A stretch of DNA of 64,000 nt from Hungatella sp. (GCA_022792815.1 JAAWBS010000009.1:62001-126000), one strand, 5' to 3'. Shown: positions 43,636 to 52,623, counted from the stretch's first letter. Notes: generated by a model not told the origin, from the sequence alone. Numbers and translations: made by a program.

Positions 43636-44700
43636 ATGATGATTCCCTTAAAAATGATCTGCGATGCCATAGAGATGGCAGATGACGCATGGAAGCATTA
43701 TCTTGACATCGAAGAGATGAACGTGGTCAGCCTTCCGGATACTCTTTTTATGGGAGAGTACGATGAAGAGGACCAGGAACTAGCGGAAAGGATCGAGGAG
43801 GGATGGCGGACGCGGTACTTTGCTTTGCCGTCAAAGTTTGATATCCATGAGTACCGCATTATGGAGGAGTTTGTCTGGGAACTTCCCCAGGGCCGGGTTC
43901 AGGATTCATTGGAAAAGGCCATCAGGGGAAAAGGCGCTTTTCGAAGATTTAAGGATGGGGTTCACAGGTTTGGAATGGAACAGCAGTGGTACGATTTTCA
44001 AGAAGCGGCATACCGCAGGATCGCCGTCCGATGGTGCGAGGACCATGGGTTTGAGTACTGTGAGGAGGCGGTTAATGGAAGGAACGCTTCCGGCGGCGAG
44101 GCGAACGGGAGAGACTGGGAGAACCTGGCATGGAAGGAAATCCGCACAGAGCATGTGGTGCAGGATGAATGGATTGATTTTAGGCGGTCTGCTTATCGGT
44201 TCCCTGACGGGAATGTGTTTGAGCCTTTTTACAGCTACAGCCGAAAGGACTATGTTGTCATAGTTGCAACCGATGAGGGGGGAAGGTATCTCTGTGTCAG
44301 GCAGTTTCGGCAGGGCATCCGGGAAGTTACTACGGAATTTCCGGCAGGGGGAATCGAGAGGTCGGACGGCAGGGAGTATGGGTGTGACAGGGCTTTGGGG
44401 ACGTCGGAGGAGGCGCTTAATGCGGCGAAACGGGAATTGCTTGAGGAGACGGGATATGTGTCAGATGAGTGGAGCTACCTGCTTACCGTGCCGTCCAATG
44501 CAACCATGGCAGATAATTACGCCCATATTTTTGCGGCCGGAAACTGCCGGAAGTTTGGAGAGCAGCGTCTGGACGAGACGGAATTTTTGAATGTGAGGAA
44601 GCATTCTGCGGCTGAGATTCAGGAGATGATTGATCGGGGAAAGTTTCAGCAGGCGATACATATTATGGCCTGGCTGTTAAATAGTAAAAAAACAAAATAA
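43636..44700 (+). CDS. UPF0158-Nudix hydrolase fusion protein
   Basis: 354 aa in two parts. Residues 1-140 resemble UPF0158: SKFDIHEYRIMEEFV and IRGKGAFRRFKDGVHRFG are its typical blocks, and QQWYDFQEAAYRRIAVRW ends it. Residues from about 155 form a Nudix domain like ADP-sugar pyrophosphatases: RKDYVVIVATDE, VRQFRQGIREVTTEFPAGGIE, then SEEALNAAKRELLEETGY with the REL-EE-TG core. About 14 residues (SDGREYGCDRALGT) are inserted between the PAGGIE glycine segment and the rest of the box. It probably splits a nucleoside diphosphate compound in the cytosol. The UPF0158 part has no known role. The start follows AGGAGAGACAAC. Confidence 0.8.
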   Translation: MMIPLKMICDAIEMADDAWKHYLDIEEMNVVSLPDTLFMGEYDEEDQELAERIEEGWRTRYFALPSKFDIHEYRIMEEFVWELPQGRVQDSLEKAIRGKGAFRRFKDGVHRFGMEQQWYDFQEAAYRRIAVRWCEDHGFEYCEEAVNGRNASGGEANGRDWENLAWKEIRTEHVVQDEWIDFRRSAYRFPDGNVFEPFYSYSRKDYVVIVATDEGGRYLCVRQFRQGIREVTTEFPAGGIERSDGREYGCDRALGTSEEALNAAKRELLEETGYVSDEWSYLLTVPSNATMADNYAHIFAAGNCRKFGEQRLDETEFLNVRKHSAAEIQEMIDRGKFQQAIHIMAWLLNSKKTK

Positions 44701-44723
44701 CTGTTATACGGGGAGGGCAAGCA

Positions 44724-45614
44724 GTGAGAAAGTTATCATGGAACGAACAGCTTAACATCGGCGAGGAGGTGATCGACAAGGCCCATGCCAGGCTTTTTAA
44801 GATCGTGGGGAAATTGATGGATCTCGTAGAATACGAGGCCAACTGCGAGAATGCCTGCCGGGAAAGCATCCGCTTTCTGGAAGACTACACCATGACCCAT
44901 TTTTCCCAGGAAGAGGCCTACATGCGCTCGGTCCGCTACAAAGAATACGAGAAGCACAAAAAACTCCACGACGATTTCAGGGATAATACTCTGGTCACTC
45001 TGAAGAAATACTTAGAGAGGTCCGACTATTCCTCCGCGGCCGTACAGCGCTATATCAGCGTACTGCTGGGCTGGCTGACAGGGCATATCATGATAGAGGA
45101 CCAGGCCATCACGGGCCATGTGGAGGCGGAGAGAGTGTATGAGGAATCCCCGGATACCCCCAACGTGGCAAGTGCGGTAAATCAGGCCATGAAGGATGTA
45201 TTCCATTTAGGAGCCGAGCTTACGGATGCGGATTACAACGGCAGCAATATCCGAAACGGATACTACTACCGACTCTGCTATGACATGGATAACGGCGGAA
45301 AAGTACAGCTTCTCATGGTGATCGAGGAGCAGCTGGCACGCCGGGGGGTCGGCCTGATGCTGGGGCTGTCGGCCATGCAGAAGCCGGAGATGGTCAAGGA
45401 GGCTTCCATGAAGATCGTGGAACAGTTTTTCCATCATCTGGGCAAGCTGTTTAAGTCTGACATCGAGTACCACATTGTCAAAGAAGAAGCTCTGACCAAA
45501 GATGAATTTCGGGAGGATTTTATGACCAGGTATCCCTGCAGCCTGCTGTTTGAGACAAGGCTGGGGAGTTTTGTCTTCTGTGCCAGAAAGTGGGAAGTGA
45601 AGAAGAAAAAATGA
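44724..45614 (+). CDS. Bacteriohemerythrin with an extra C-terminal domain
   Basis: 296 aa. Residues 1-135 form a four-helix hemerythrin with all seven iron ligands: His21, His59, Glu63, His78, His82, His121 and Asp126 (VIDKAH, THFSQEE, EKHKKLH, HIMIED). This domain binds O2 or NO at a di-iron site. Residues 150-296 form a second domain (YYRLCYDMDNGG, then a long helix KPEMVKEASMKIVEQFFHHLG) that loosely recalls CheX-like folds, but I do not assign it. The start is GTG after GGGGAGGGCAAGCA. It is likely an oxygen or redox sensor in an anaerobe. It lies 23 bp after the Nudix fusion. Confidence 0.85.
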   Translation: MRKLSWNEQLNIGEEVIDKAHARLFKIVGKLMDLVEYEANCENACRESIRFLEDYTMTHFSQEEAYMRSVRYKEYEKHKKLHDDFRDNTLVTLKKYLERSDYSSAAVQRYISVLLGWLTGHIMIEDQAITGHVEAERVYEESPDTPNVASAVNQAMKDVFHLGAELTDADYNGSNIRNGYYYRLCYDMDNGGKVQLLMVIEEQLARRGVGLMLGLSAMQKPEMVKEASMKIVEQFFHHLGKLFKSDIEYHIVKEEALTKDEFREDFMTRYPCSLLFETRLGSFVFCARKWEVKKKK

Positions 45615-45640
45615 CTGTCTAACTGACACAAGCAGCTCAG

Positions 45641-45669
45641 TTGTTTATCAATAATAAACATTGTATAAT
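45641..45669 (+). promoter_or_regulatory. Promoter of the iclR-type gene with overlapping operator
   Basis: TTGTTT (45641-45646), 17-bp spacer and TATAAT (45664-45669). The palindrome TGTTTAT-CAATA-ATAAACA covers the -35 and spacer, so a bound repressor would block polymerase. Confidence 0.65.
45644..45660. promoter_or_regulatory. Candidate IclR operator, copy 1
   Basis: TTTATCAATAATAAACA matches 15 of 17 bases with the site before the transporter operon at 46631. Such AT-rich palindromes fit IclR-family operators. Binding is inferred. Confidence 0.55.
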
Positions 45670-45785
45670 ATACATAAAAAACTTTTTATTTCCTGGTAAA
45701 ATTACCAATTGTATCACAGATTCCGATGGATTATACTGATATCAGAATCCCACAGATCAGCGACAGATAAGGCAGGCAGAAGGAT

Positions 45786-46544
45786 ATGGGCATGGAAGGC
45801 GAAGTAAAAGTTAAGAGTTTAAAGAAGGCTTTGGATATCCTGAGCTATTTTTCGGAAAAACCCCTCTTGGGAGTCACGGAGATCAGCACTCATTTTGGCA
45901 TCAACAAAAGCTCTGTGCATAATATCCTGTCAACTTTTGAGGCGGCCGGGTATGTGGAACAGGATAAAGAGTCCGGCAAATACCGCCTTGGCATGCGGAT
46001 CTTCAACCTGAGCAGGGCCTTGGGGGATAATTACGCCATCACTAAGATCGCCATGCCCTACTTACAGGAGCTGGCCAACCGGACAGGACAGAGGGTCTAT
46101 CTGGCCATCAATTACCAGATGCAGGTCCTGTATCTGGAAGCCATGTATCCCAAAGCCTCCTTCCACCTGATCCGGAACATGCTTGGAAGCCGGGAGGAGC
46201 TCTACTGTACCGGCTTGGGTAAGGCGATGCTGGCATACATGCCCGCAGAGACCGTGGATGCCTATCTTACCAGATCCTTTCACGTCTACACGGACCACAC
46301 CATCGTGGAACCGGACAAGCTGAGGGAGGAATTGGGGCTGATCCGCCAGAGAGGCTATGCGGTGGATAATATGGAGCGGGAATTCGGCATCCGCTGTGTG
46401 GCCATTCCCATCCATGACAGAAACAGGAAGGTCTACGCTGCCATCAGCGTCAGCGGCCATGCCACATTCGTCACAGATGAGAAGATCAGTGAGTGGGCTA
46501 TTTTGATCAAGGAATATGTGATGGAGATTGAAAAGCGCCTGTAG
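45786..46544 (+). CDS. IclR family transcriptional regulator
   Basis: 252 aa. The N-terminal winged helix is SLKKALDILSYFSEKP, GVTEISTHFGINKSSVHNILSTFEAAGYVEQD, and the C-terminal effector domain has QRVYLAINYQMQVLYLE, YCTGLGKAMLAYMP and QRGYAVDNMEREFGIRCVAIPI, all typical of IclR. These bind small metabolites, often sugar acids, and control the adjacent catabolic operon. The ATG at 45786 follows GGCAGAAGGATAT. The two matching palindromes (before this gene and before the transporter operon) suggest it controls both. Confidence 0.94.
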   Translation: MGMEGEVKVKSLKKALDILSYFSEKPLLGVTEISTHFGINKSSVHNILSTFEAAGYVEQDKESGKYRLGMRIFNLSRALGDNYAITKIAMPYLQELANRTGQRVYLAINYQMQVLYLEAMYPKASFHLIRNMLGSREELYCTGLGKAMLAYMPAETVDAYLTRSFHVYTDHTIVEPDKLREELGLIRQRGYAVDNMEREFGIRCVAIPIHDRNRKVYAAISVSGHATFVTDEKISEWAILIKEYVMEIEKRL

Positions 46545-46574
46545 CAGCCGCAGTGCGGGAGGATTCCGTCTGCG

Positions 46575-46606
46575 ATAAAACTTGAATGACCCGATTCAAG
46601 TTTTAT
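46575..46606 (+). terminator. Terminator-like hairpin after the iclR-type gene
   Basis: ATAAAACTTGAAT-GACCCG-ATTCAAGTTTTAT is a perfect 13-bp stem whose right arm ends in a T-run. It separates iclR from the transporter operon. Confidence 0.7.
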
Positions 46607-46630
46607 TTCTGTCCTTTATCATGAACACTA

Positions 46631-46647
46631 TTTATTAATAATGAACA
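46631..46647. promoter_or_regulatory. Candidate IclR operator, copy 2
   Basis: TTTATTAATAATGAACA lies 17 bp before the permease start and just upstream of AGGAGGAG. It is near-identical to copy 1. No clear sigma-A promoter stands out around it. Confidence 0.55.
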
Positions 46648-46663
46648 AATAGGAGGAGATTTT

Positions 46664-47662
46664 ATGATGACGACGAAGATAGCGGGCCGAAGAAGACCGC
46701 TGGGAGGTGGGAGCCAAAAGTCGTGGTTCAGTCCAGGAAAAGGCGGCTCGGCAGGGCAGATCAGTCTGAGAACAGGGATAAAAAGGCACTGGCAGATCTA
46801 TATCCTGGTGCTCCCCGCGGTTCTCTATACGGTGGTCTTTGCCTACGGGCCCTTGTACGGGCTTGTGCTGGCCTTTAAGGATTACCGCCCCTATTTAGGG
46901 TATCTGGAGAGCCCTTTTGTGGGGTGGAAGCATTTCATCCGCTTTTTCCGCTCCAACAAATTTGAACAGGTCATCGCCAACACACTGATTCTTTCCTTCT
47001 ATCAGCTGCTGGCAGGTTTCCCTCTCCCGATTATTTTAGCCCTCTGCCTCAATTATATTCCGTCCCGGCCCTTTAAAAAGCTGGTGCAGAATATCACCTA
47101 TGCTCCTTACTTCGTGTCTACGGTGGTGGTGGTCAGCATGCTGTCCATCTTCTTCTCCCAGAGCACGGGGATGGTGAACAACATCCGGGAAGCCCTCGGA
47201 CTTGGCCGCAGGCTCTACATGGGCAGCCCCACCGCCTTTCGCCATATGTATGTGTGGAGCGGGGTGTGGCAGTCCATGGGGTGGAACAGCATCATCTATT
47301 TTGCCGGCTTAAGCAGTGTGGACGAGACCCTGCACGAGGCGGCCAGAGTGGACGGGGCCAGTATTTTTCAGAGGATATTGTATGTGGATCTTCCCATGCT
47401 GAAACCCACCATCGTCACCCTGTTTATTCTGAATACCGGAAAGCTGATGAGTGTAGGGTTTGAGAAGGCGTATCTCATGCAGAATTCGCTCAACATCGGG
47501 GCCAGCGAGATCATCTCCACCTATGTCTATTCCATCGGTATGCTGGAACAGCAGTACAGTTACTCCACGGCTATCAATCTGTTTAATTCCGTCATCAATC
47601 TGATCATGGTGCTTACGGTGAACTATATTTCTCAGAAACTCAGTGAAACCAGTATCTGGTAG
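46664..47662 (+). CDS. Carbohydrate ABC transporter permease (LplB/YteP type)
   Basis: 332-aa permease with a basic, Gly/Ser-rich N-terminal extension (about 40 residues). YILVLPAVLYTVVFAYGPLYGLVLAFKDY is the start of the family signature; EAARVDGASIFQRILYVDLPMLKPTI is the EAA loop. This subfamily imports complex oligosaccharides such as pectin or host-glycan fragments. It follows AGGAGGAGATTTT. No ATPase gene is present here; this class usually shares an MsmX-like ATPase encoded elsewhere. Confidence 0.92.
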   Translation: MMTTKIAGRRRPLGGGSQKSWFSPGKGGSAGQISLRTGIKRHWQIYILVLPAVLYTVVFAYGPLYGLVLAFKDYRPYLGYLESPFVGWKHFIRFFRSNKFEQVIANTLILSFYQLLAGFPLPIILALCLNYIPSRPFKKLVQNITYAPYFVSTVVVVSMLSIFFSQSTGMVNNIREALGLGRRLYMGSPTAFRHMYVWSGVWQSMGWNSIIYFAGLSSVDETLHEAARVDGASIFQRILYVDLPMLKPTIVTLFILNTGKLMSVGFEKAYLMQNSLNIGASEIISTYVYSIGMLEQQYSYSTAINLFNSVINLIMVLTVNYISQKLSETSIW

Positions 47663-47673
47663 GAGGGAACAGG

Positions 47674-48558
47674 ATGAAGCACAGACATTCCGGAAATACA
47701 TCTGACAAGATTTTTATGATCGTGAACCATCTGCTGGCGTTTCTCTTTCTGGTTATTTGCCTCTATCCCATGTACTTTATTCTGATCGCATCTGTCAGCA
47801 ATGTGGGGATGGTGACAGGAGGAGAGGTGTTTCTCCTCCCCAAAGGCCTGACCACTGCCGGGTACAGGATGCTGATGGAGAAGAAGGAGATCTGGGTCGG
47901 ATACAAGAATACCATCCTATACACACTCTTCGGAACCATGTTCAATCTGGCCCTGACCATACCTGCCGGGTATGCCCTGTCCATCCGAACCCTGCCGTTT
48001 CGGCGGGGGCTGAATTTTCTGTTTCTGGTGACCATGTTTATCAGCGGCGGCATGATTCCCACCTATCTGCTGGTGAATCACTTAAGGCTGGTCAATACCT
48101 TCGCCGTCATGGTGATCATAGGCGGGGTCAATGTATGGAACCTGACTCTGTGCAGAAACTTTTTCTCCACCAATATCCCGGCGGAACTGCGGGATGCCGC
48201 CAGGATCGACGGCAGCAGCGAATTTGGAATCTTCTTCAAGATCGTACTGCCGATCTCCAAGGCTATCGTGGCCGTGATGGTACTGTACTTTGCGGTGAGC
48301 CACTGGAACGGATACCACAATGCACTGATCTATCTGCGGGAGGAAGCCAAATATCCACTGCAGTTGGTGCTCCGAAATCTGCTGCTGCAGAACACGCTGT
48401 CATCGGAGACGGATGCCGCGGGCATGAGCCGTCTGATGGATCTTCAGAGCATGAAGTACGGGGTGATCGTGGTCGCAAGCCTTCCGGTGATGATTTTGTA
48501 TCCCTTTGTACAGAGATACTTTGTCAAAGGAGTTATGGTCGGCTCGGTAAAGGGGTGA
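47674..48558 (+). CDS. Carbohydrate ABC transporter permease (LplC/YtcP type)
   Basis: 294-aa partner permease. FLVICLYPMYFILIASVSN, FISGGMIPTYLLVNHLRL and the EAA loop ELRDAARIDGSSEFGIFFKIVLPISKA are typical. The protein ends with GVMVGSVKG, a usual C-terminus for this group. It starts 11 bp after the first permease with GGAGGGAACAGG. Confidence 0.92.
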   Translation: MKHRHSGNTSDKIFMIVNHLLAFLFLVICLYPMYFILIASVSNVGMVTGGEVFLLPKGLTTAGYRMLMEKKEIWVGYKNTILYTLFGTMFNLALTIPAGYALSIRTLPFRRGLNFLFLVTMFISGGMIPTYLLVNHLRLVNTFAVMVIIGGVNVWNLTLCRNFFSTNIPAELRDAARIDGSSEFGIFFKIVLPISKAIVAVMVLYFAVSHWNGYHNALIYLREEAKYPLQLVLRNLLLQNTLSSETDAAGMSRLMDLQSMKYGVIVVASLPVMILYPFVQRYFVKGVMVGSVKG

Positions 48559-48593
48559 AGCACCTCGAAAAAATAAATTTAGGAGGAAGCAAA

Positions 48594-50252
48594 ATGAAGA
48601 GAAACCGATTATGGAAACAGGCGATGGCGATGTTGGGAACCGCGGTTTTCACCGTTTCATCTGCGGCAGGCTGCGGTCCGAAGCCTCAGCGGCAGGCGGA
48701 GAGCAGTTCTGCGGCCGGACAGACCAAAACGGAAGCGGAGGCGGCTTCCCTTGCAGTCAATCATGCCAACAGGGAAGGACTTCCCATCGCAGACGAGGAG
48801 ATCACCCTTGTGGTCGGTGTCAAGGCTCCGGCTGCGGCTTACCAGGGGCCATGGCAGGATTTGGACTGGGTGAAAGAGCTGCAGAAGGCCGCCGGGGTGA
48901 AACTGGAATTTCGAGTCTATAACGGCAATGAGGATGTGAATCTGATGTTTACGGGGAGAGACTACCCGGATATCTCATTCAACATCGGCACCGAAAAACA
49001 GATCCAGGACGCAGCCCTCGGCGGGGATGTGATCCCTTTAAATGATCTGATCGATCAGTGGTCACCTAACTGGAAGCGATACTTTGAGGAAGATGAGGTG
49101 GCACACAAGACCTGTATGCTGGAGGACGGCAGGATCTACAGCCTTCCCATGATCCGCAATGAGGCCAATGTCAGCGGCCTCAGAGATCAGTGGCTCATCA
49201 ACAAGAGCTGGCTGGATGAGCTTGGCCTCCCGATTCCGTCTACCACCGTTGAATTTTACGAAACTCTCAAGGCTTTTAAGGACCACGGCGGACAGGGGAG
49301 CATCCCTCAGAATGTGATTCCCTACTATGTCTACGGCATCACAGCCAACATCGGCGGAGCCCTGGACATGTTCAACGCCTTCGGGATCCGGGTGTCCGGC
49401 GAGAAGTATATGGTGACCGTCGATGACACGGGGAGCGTGGAGTTCAACTATACGGATGAAGCCATGAAAGAACCTTTGCTGTATCTGCGCAGGTTGTTTG
49501 AAGAGGAACTGATTCCCTATGAATGTCTGACCGATGACAATGACACCTATCTGGTAAAGACCAAGACCATGCCGGGGATCGTGGGATCATTCCACTCCCG
49601 TCAGAATCCGGACACGGCCAATGAGATCGTGGTCGCCATGGCCCCCATCGATGCCCAAAACGGCAAGAAGCCTATGATCCGCAGTCAGGGAAACCGGATC
49701 ACCAAGAATTTCTTCACGATTTATACCAAGTGTCAGTATCCGGAGGTGGCCATGCGTCTGGCAGATCTGATCGCGGAGCCGGACTGGTCCGTACAGGCCA
49801 TGTACGGCATGATCGGAGACACCTACACGAAGAAAAACGAAGACGGTTCTTATGAACTGTATCCCTACAGCGCGGACGCCCAGGGAGCCGCCAGCGCTCC
49901 CATGAACCGGGTTCCCCTGCTGATCACCAGAGAGGTGGCGGACCGCTTAAGCTACATGGACGGCTCCTCCCAGGCCCAGCTGGCGACGGCTGTGGCGGAG
50001 GTCTATCAGGACTATGCCATTCCGTCCGTCAATCTTTATCCCGGCGTGATCTTTTCCGTGGAGCAGACGGACCGGCTTGCGGAACTGAAGAAGGATTTGA
50101 CTGACTATATGACCAACACCTTTTCCACCTGGATGCTGGAAGGCGGGATTGAGGACGGCTGGGAGACTTATGTAAAACAGATGAACGACTTAGGGCTGGA
50201 GGAATATCTCTCCATCCTGCAGCAGGCCCTTGATGACTTCAACGCCAGATAG
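48594..50252 (+). CDS. Oligosaccharide-binding lipoprotein (LplA/LipO type)
   Basis: 552-aa extracellular binding protein. The signal ends SSAAGC (Cys27), followed by a polar linker. DVNLMFTGRDYPDISFNIG and GDVIPLNDLIDQWSPN are typical of the large family 1 binding proteins linked to LplBC permeases. The track frame starts at 47757 inside the permease gene; AGGAGGAAGCAAA fixes ATG 48594. It probably captures a sulfated oligosaccharide, judging by the later sulfatase gene. Confidence 0.92.
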   Translation: MKRNRLWKQAMAMLGTAVFTVSSAAGCGPKPQRQAESSSAAGQTKTEAEAASLAVNHANREGLPIADEEITLVVGVKAPAAAYQGPWQDLDWVKELQKAAGVKLEFRVYNGNEDVNLMFTGRDYPDISFNIGTEKQIQDAALGGDVIPLNDLIDQWSPNWKRYFEEDEVAHKTCMLEDGRIYSLPMIRNEANVSGLRDQWLINKSWLDELGLPIPSTTVEFYETLKAFKDHGGQGSIPQNVIPYYVYGITANIGGALDMFNAFGIRVSGEKYMVTVDDTGSVEFNYTDEAMKEPLLYLRRLFEEELIPYECLTDDNDTYLVKTKTMPGIVGSFHSRQNPDTANEIVVAMAPIDAQNGKKPMIRSQGNRITKNFFTIYTKCQYPEVAMRLADLIAEPDWSVQAMYGMIGDTYTKKNEDGSYELYPYSADAQGAASAPMNRVPLLITREVADRLSYMDGSSQAQLATAVAEVYQDYAIPSVNLYPGVIFSVEQTDRLAELKKDLTDYMTNTFSTWMLEGGIEDGWETYVKQMNDLGLEEYLSILQQALDDFNAR

Positions 50253-50269
50253 AAAGGAGATCAAAGCCT

Positions 50270-51226
50270 ATGGAGAGGCACGCCATAAGAAACGGTATTT
50301 ATCCTACGATGATCACTCCGTATACGCCCGATGGTACCATCGACGAAGAGGGAGTCAGGGAGCTGACCAGATGGTATGTGCACCATGGGTGTACCGGCAT
50401 CTTCGCCTCCTGTCAATCCAGTGAGATCTTCTATTTGACCCAGAAGGAGCGGGTCCGGCTGGTGCAGCTGGTGAAAGAGGAGGCAGAGATGATAGCCCGG
50501 GAAAGCGGAAGAGATCCTGTGACCGTGGTGGCTTCCGGACACGTATCCGATGACCGTGATGCCCAGCTGGAGGAGTTAAACGCGGTCTGGGAGGCCGGTG
50601 CAGACGCGGTGGTGCTGATCTCCAACCGGCTGGACATCGAGGCCCGGTCAGAGGCTGCTTGGGCCGGCGACCTGGAATCGCTGATCAGCCGTCTGCCGGA
50701 AGGTATGCGCCTTGGGATCTACGAATGTCCCTACCCCTACAAGCGTCTTTTGAGCAAAGAGATGCTGCAGGCAGTGGCCGATACGGGAAGATTCTATTTC
50801 TTCAAAGATACCTGCTGCAGTCCGGAGCGCCTGAAGGAGCGGATCGCCCAGCTAAAGGGAAGCCGTCTGAAACTGTTTAATGCCAATGCCCAGACTCTGC
50901 TCTATTCCCTCCAATGCGGGGGGTACGGTTACAGCGGCGTGATGGTCAATTTTCAGCCAAAGGCCTATGTGTGGATGTATGACAATTATCGGCAGAAGAG
51001 ACGAAAGGCAGAGCAATTGCAGGCCCTTTTGTCCATGTCCGCCTTCTCCGAGTCCCTGGCATACCCTGTCACGGCTAAGTATTATTTACATACCTACGAA
51101 CATCTGGGGATCACCCACCTGAGCCGCTCCCGGGATCCGGATTGCTTTGGAAGCTATGACCGGATCGCCATGGCACAGATCAAGTGCCTGAACGACGGCA
51201 TGGACCAATGGCTCGCCCAGGAGTAA
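50270..51226 (+). CDS. DHDPS/NAL family aldolase
   Basis: 318-aa class I aldolase TIM barrel. GIYPTMITPYTPDGTIDEEG opens it, CQSSEIFYLTQKERVRL covers the substrate loop, and FFKDTCC holds the Schiff-base Lys. GIYECPYPYKRLL replaces the YNxP loop of true DapA and NanA, so neither lysine synthesis nor sialic acid cleavage is assured. Such members often split or dehydrate 2-keto-3-deoxy sugar acids. Its place between binding protein and sialidase-like gene supports glycan breakdown. The start is ATG 50270 with AAAGGAGATCAAAG. Confidence 0.87.
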   Translation: MERHAIRNGIYPTMITPYTPDGTIDEEGVRELTRWYVHHGCTGIFASCQSSEIFYLTQKERVRLVQLVKEEAEMIARESGRDPVTVVASGHVSDDRDAQLEELNAVWEAGADAVVLISNRLDIEARSEAAWAGDLESLISRLPEGMRLGIYECPYPYKRLLSKEMLQAVADTGRFYFFKDTCCSPERLKERIAQLKGSRLKLFNANAQTLLYSLQCGGYGYSGVMVNFQPKAYVWMYDNYRQKRRKAEQLQALLSMSAFSESLAYPVTAKYYLHTYEHLGITHLSRSRDPDCFGSYDRIAMAQIKCLNDGMDQWLAQE

Positions 51227-51255
51227 ATCAACACACGGAAAAAGAAGGGAGGAAC

Positions 51256-52593
51256 ATGAAATTGAACGGATATCATCAGTGGGGCTTTCGGCCCTACCTG
51301 CCCATGGCAGGATTCGACAGGACAACTCCAAGGATCTGTCGTCTGGCACCCTATGAGAATCGATGTGAGATAGCCTGGCTGGGAGAGGGGACATGGTTTA
51401 CCGTCTCCTGGCGTGTGAGGGGAGCCGGAGGGTGGCTGAAGGAAGAGACAGAGGGAAGGACATGGATCTTAAGACACCTTGAGACGGAGACGGAATATGA
51501 GATCAAAGTGAGAGACAAGGCGGGGCGGGAAAGTCCCGTCCGCCTGATACGGACATCCCCAGTGGAGGGAACCGTCGTCAATTATCTTCACCCAGAAGAC
51601 GGATCATATCGGTTTTCCGGAAGCTACCTGTGCAGCCCGTCTCTTGTGAAGCTTCCGTCGGGAAGGCTTCTGGCATCCATGGATGTCTACGGCAAAGACG
51701 CCCCGCAGAATCTGACCCTTCTGTTCGATTCTCTCGACGGCGGAACAAACTGGAATTATGTGACGGATATTTTTCCCTGTTTCTGGGGAAAGCTGTTCTG
51801 GCACAGGGACCGGCTGTATCTGCTGGGTGTCTCCAATGAATACGGGGATCTGCTGATCGGCTGCTCTGAGGATGAGGGGCGGACCTGGTCCGCCCCGGAG
51901 GTTCTCTTCCGCGGAAGTTCTCACACCTGGGAGCTGGGCCATCACCGGGCGCCTATGGTGATTCTGAAAAGTCACGGCCGCCTGTGGACGGGGACCGAAT
52001 ACGGCACCTGGAAAAAGCATGTGTTTTACAATGCCCTGCTGTCCGCAGCAGAGGACACAGATCTGATGAAGGCAGAAAACTGGGTTCTGACCGACTTTGT
52101 GGGAATCGACAAATCCTGGCCCCATATCCTCCCGGAGGCGGCCGGGGCCATCGAGGGGAATGCAGTGGAGACCCCGGACAAAGAGGTGATCGATTTCCTG
52201 CGGTACGGGGAAAACAAGGCCCTGGTTCTGAAAGCAGATCCCGGTGACCCGGGAAAAGGACTGGAATTTGAGGAGGTCTTGGATTTCCCCCTGGGGCATA
52301 CCAAATTTGAGATCCAGAGACGGGAGGACGGCGTGTATTTCGCCATGGGGAACCCGTTCCCGGGCAGAAACGTGCTGACCCTCTATTCCTCCGCTGACTT
52401 AAGAGCGTGGAAGCGGGTATGCGACATCGTCTCTCACCCGGAGTGTGACATCAGGGAAGTAGGATTTCAGTATCCGGTATTTCTGTTTGAGGGAAGCCAG
52501 CTGCTGGTCTTGAGCAGAACCGCCTGGAATCATGCCCACAGCTTCCACGACAGCAATTATATTACCTTCCACCGGGTTTTACTGGAGTCCTAA
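51256..52593 (+). CDS. BNR-repeat sialidase-like protein
   Basis: 445 aa. Residues 1-110 look like a beta-sandwich (FTVSWRVRGAGG, TETEYEIKVRD), and the rest a six-bladed propeller with Asp-box motifs SLDGGTNW and SEDEGRTW. Sialidases and related glycan hydrolases or lyases share this fold. I see no clear arginine triad by eye, so activity is uncertain. No signal peptide is present; the protein should be cytosolic. ATG 51256 follows AAGGGAGGAAC. It may act on imported sialylated or uronate-bearing glycans. Confidence 0.7.
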   Translation: MKLNGYHQWGFRPYLPMAGFDRTTPRICRLAPYENRCEIAWLGEGTWFTVSWRVRGAGGWLKEETEGRTWILRHLETETEYEIKVRDKAGRESPVRLIRTSPVEGTVVNYLHPEDGSYRFSGSYLCSPSLVKLPSGRLLASMDVYGKDAPQNLTLLFDSLDGGTNWNYVTDIFPCFWGKLFWHRDRLYLLGVSNEYGDLLIGCSEDEGRTWSAPEVLFRGSSHTWELGHHRAPMVILKSHGRLWTGTEYGTWKKHVFYNALLSAAEDTDLMKAENWVLTDFVGIDKSWPHILPEAAGAIEGNAVETPDKEVIDFLRYGENKALVLKADPGDPGKGLEFEEVLDFPLGHTKFEIQRREDGVYFAMGNPFPGRNVLTLYSSADLRAWKRVCDIVSHPECDIREVGFQYPVFLFEGSQLLVLSRTAWNHAHSFHDSNYITFHRVLLES

Positions 52594-52623
52594 CCTGAAA
52601 ATTGTTAAGAGAAAGGAAAAAAC

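Noticed and set aside
47757-48593. N-terminal extension of the oligosaccharide-binding protein in the ORF track
   Set aside because: It is a shadow of the LplC-type permease in another frame; the signal peptide and AGGAGGAAG place the start at 48594.
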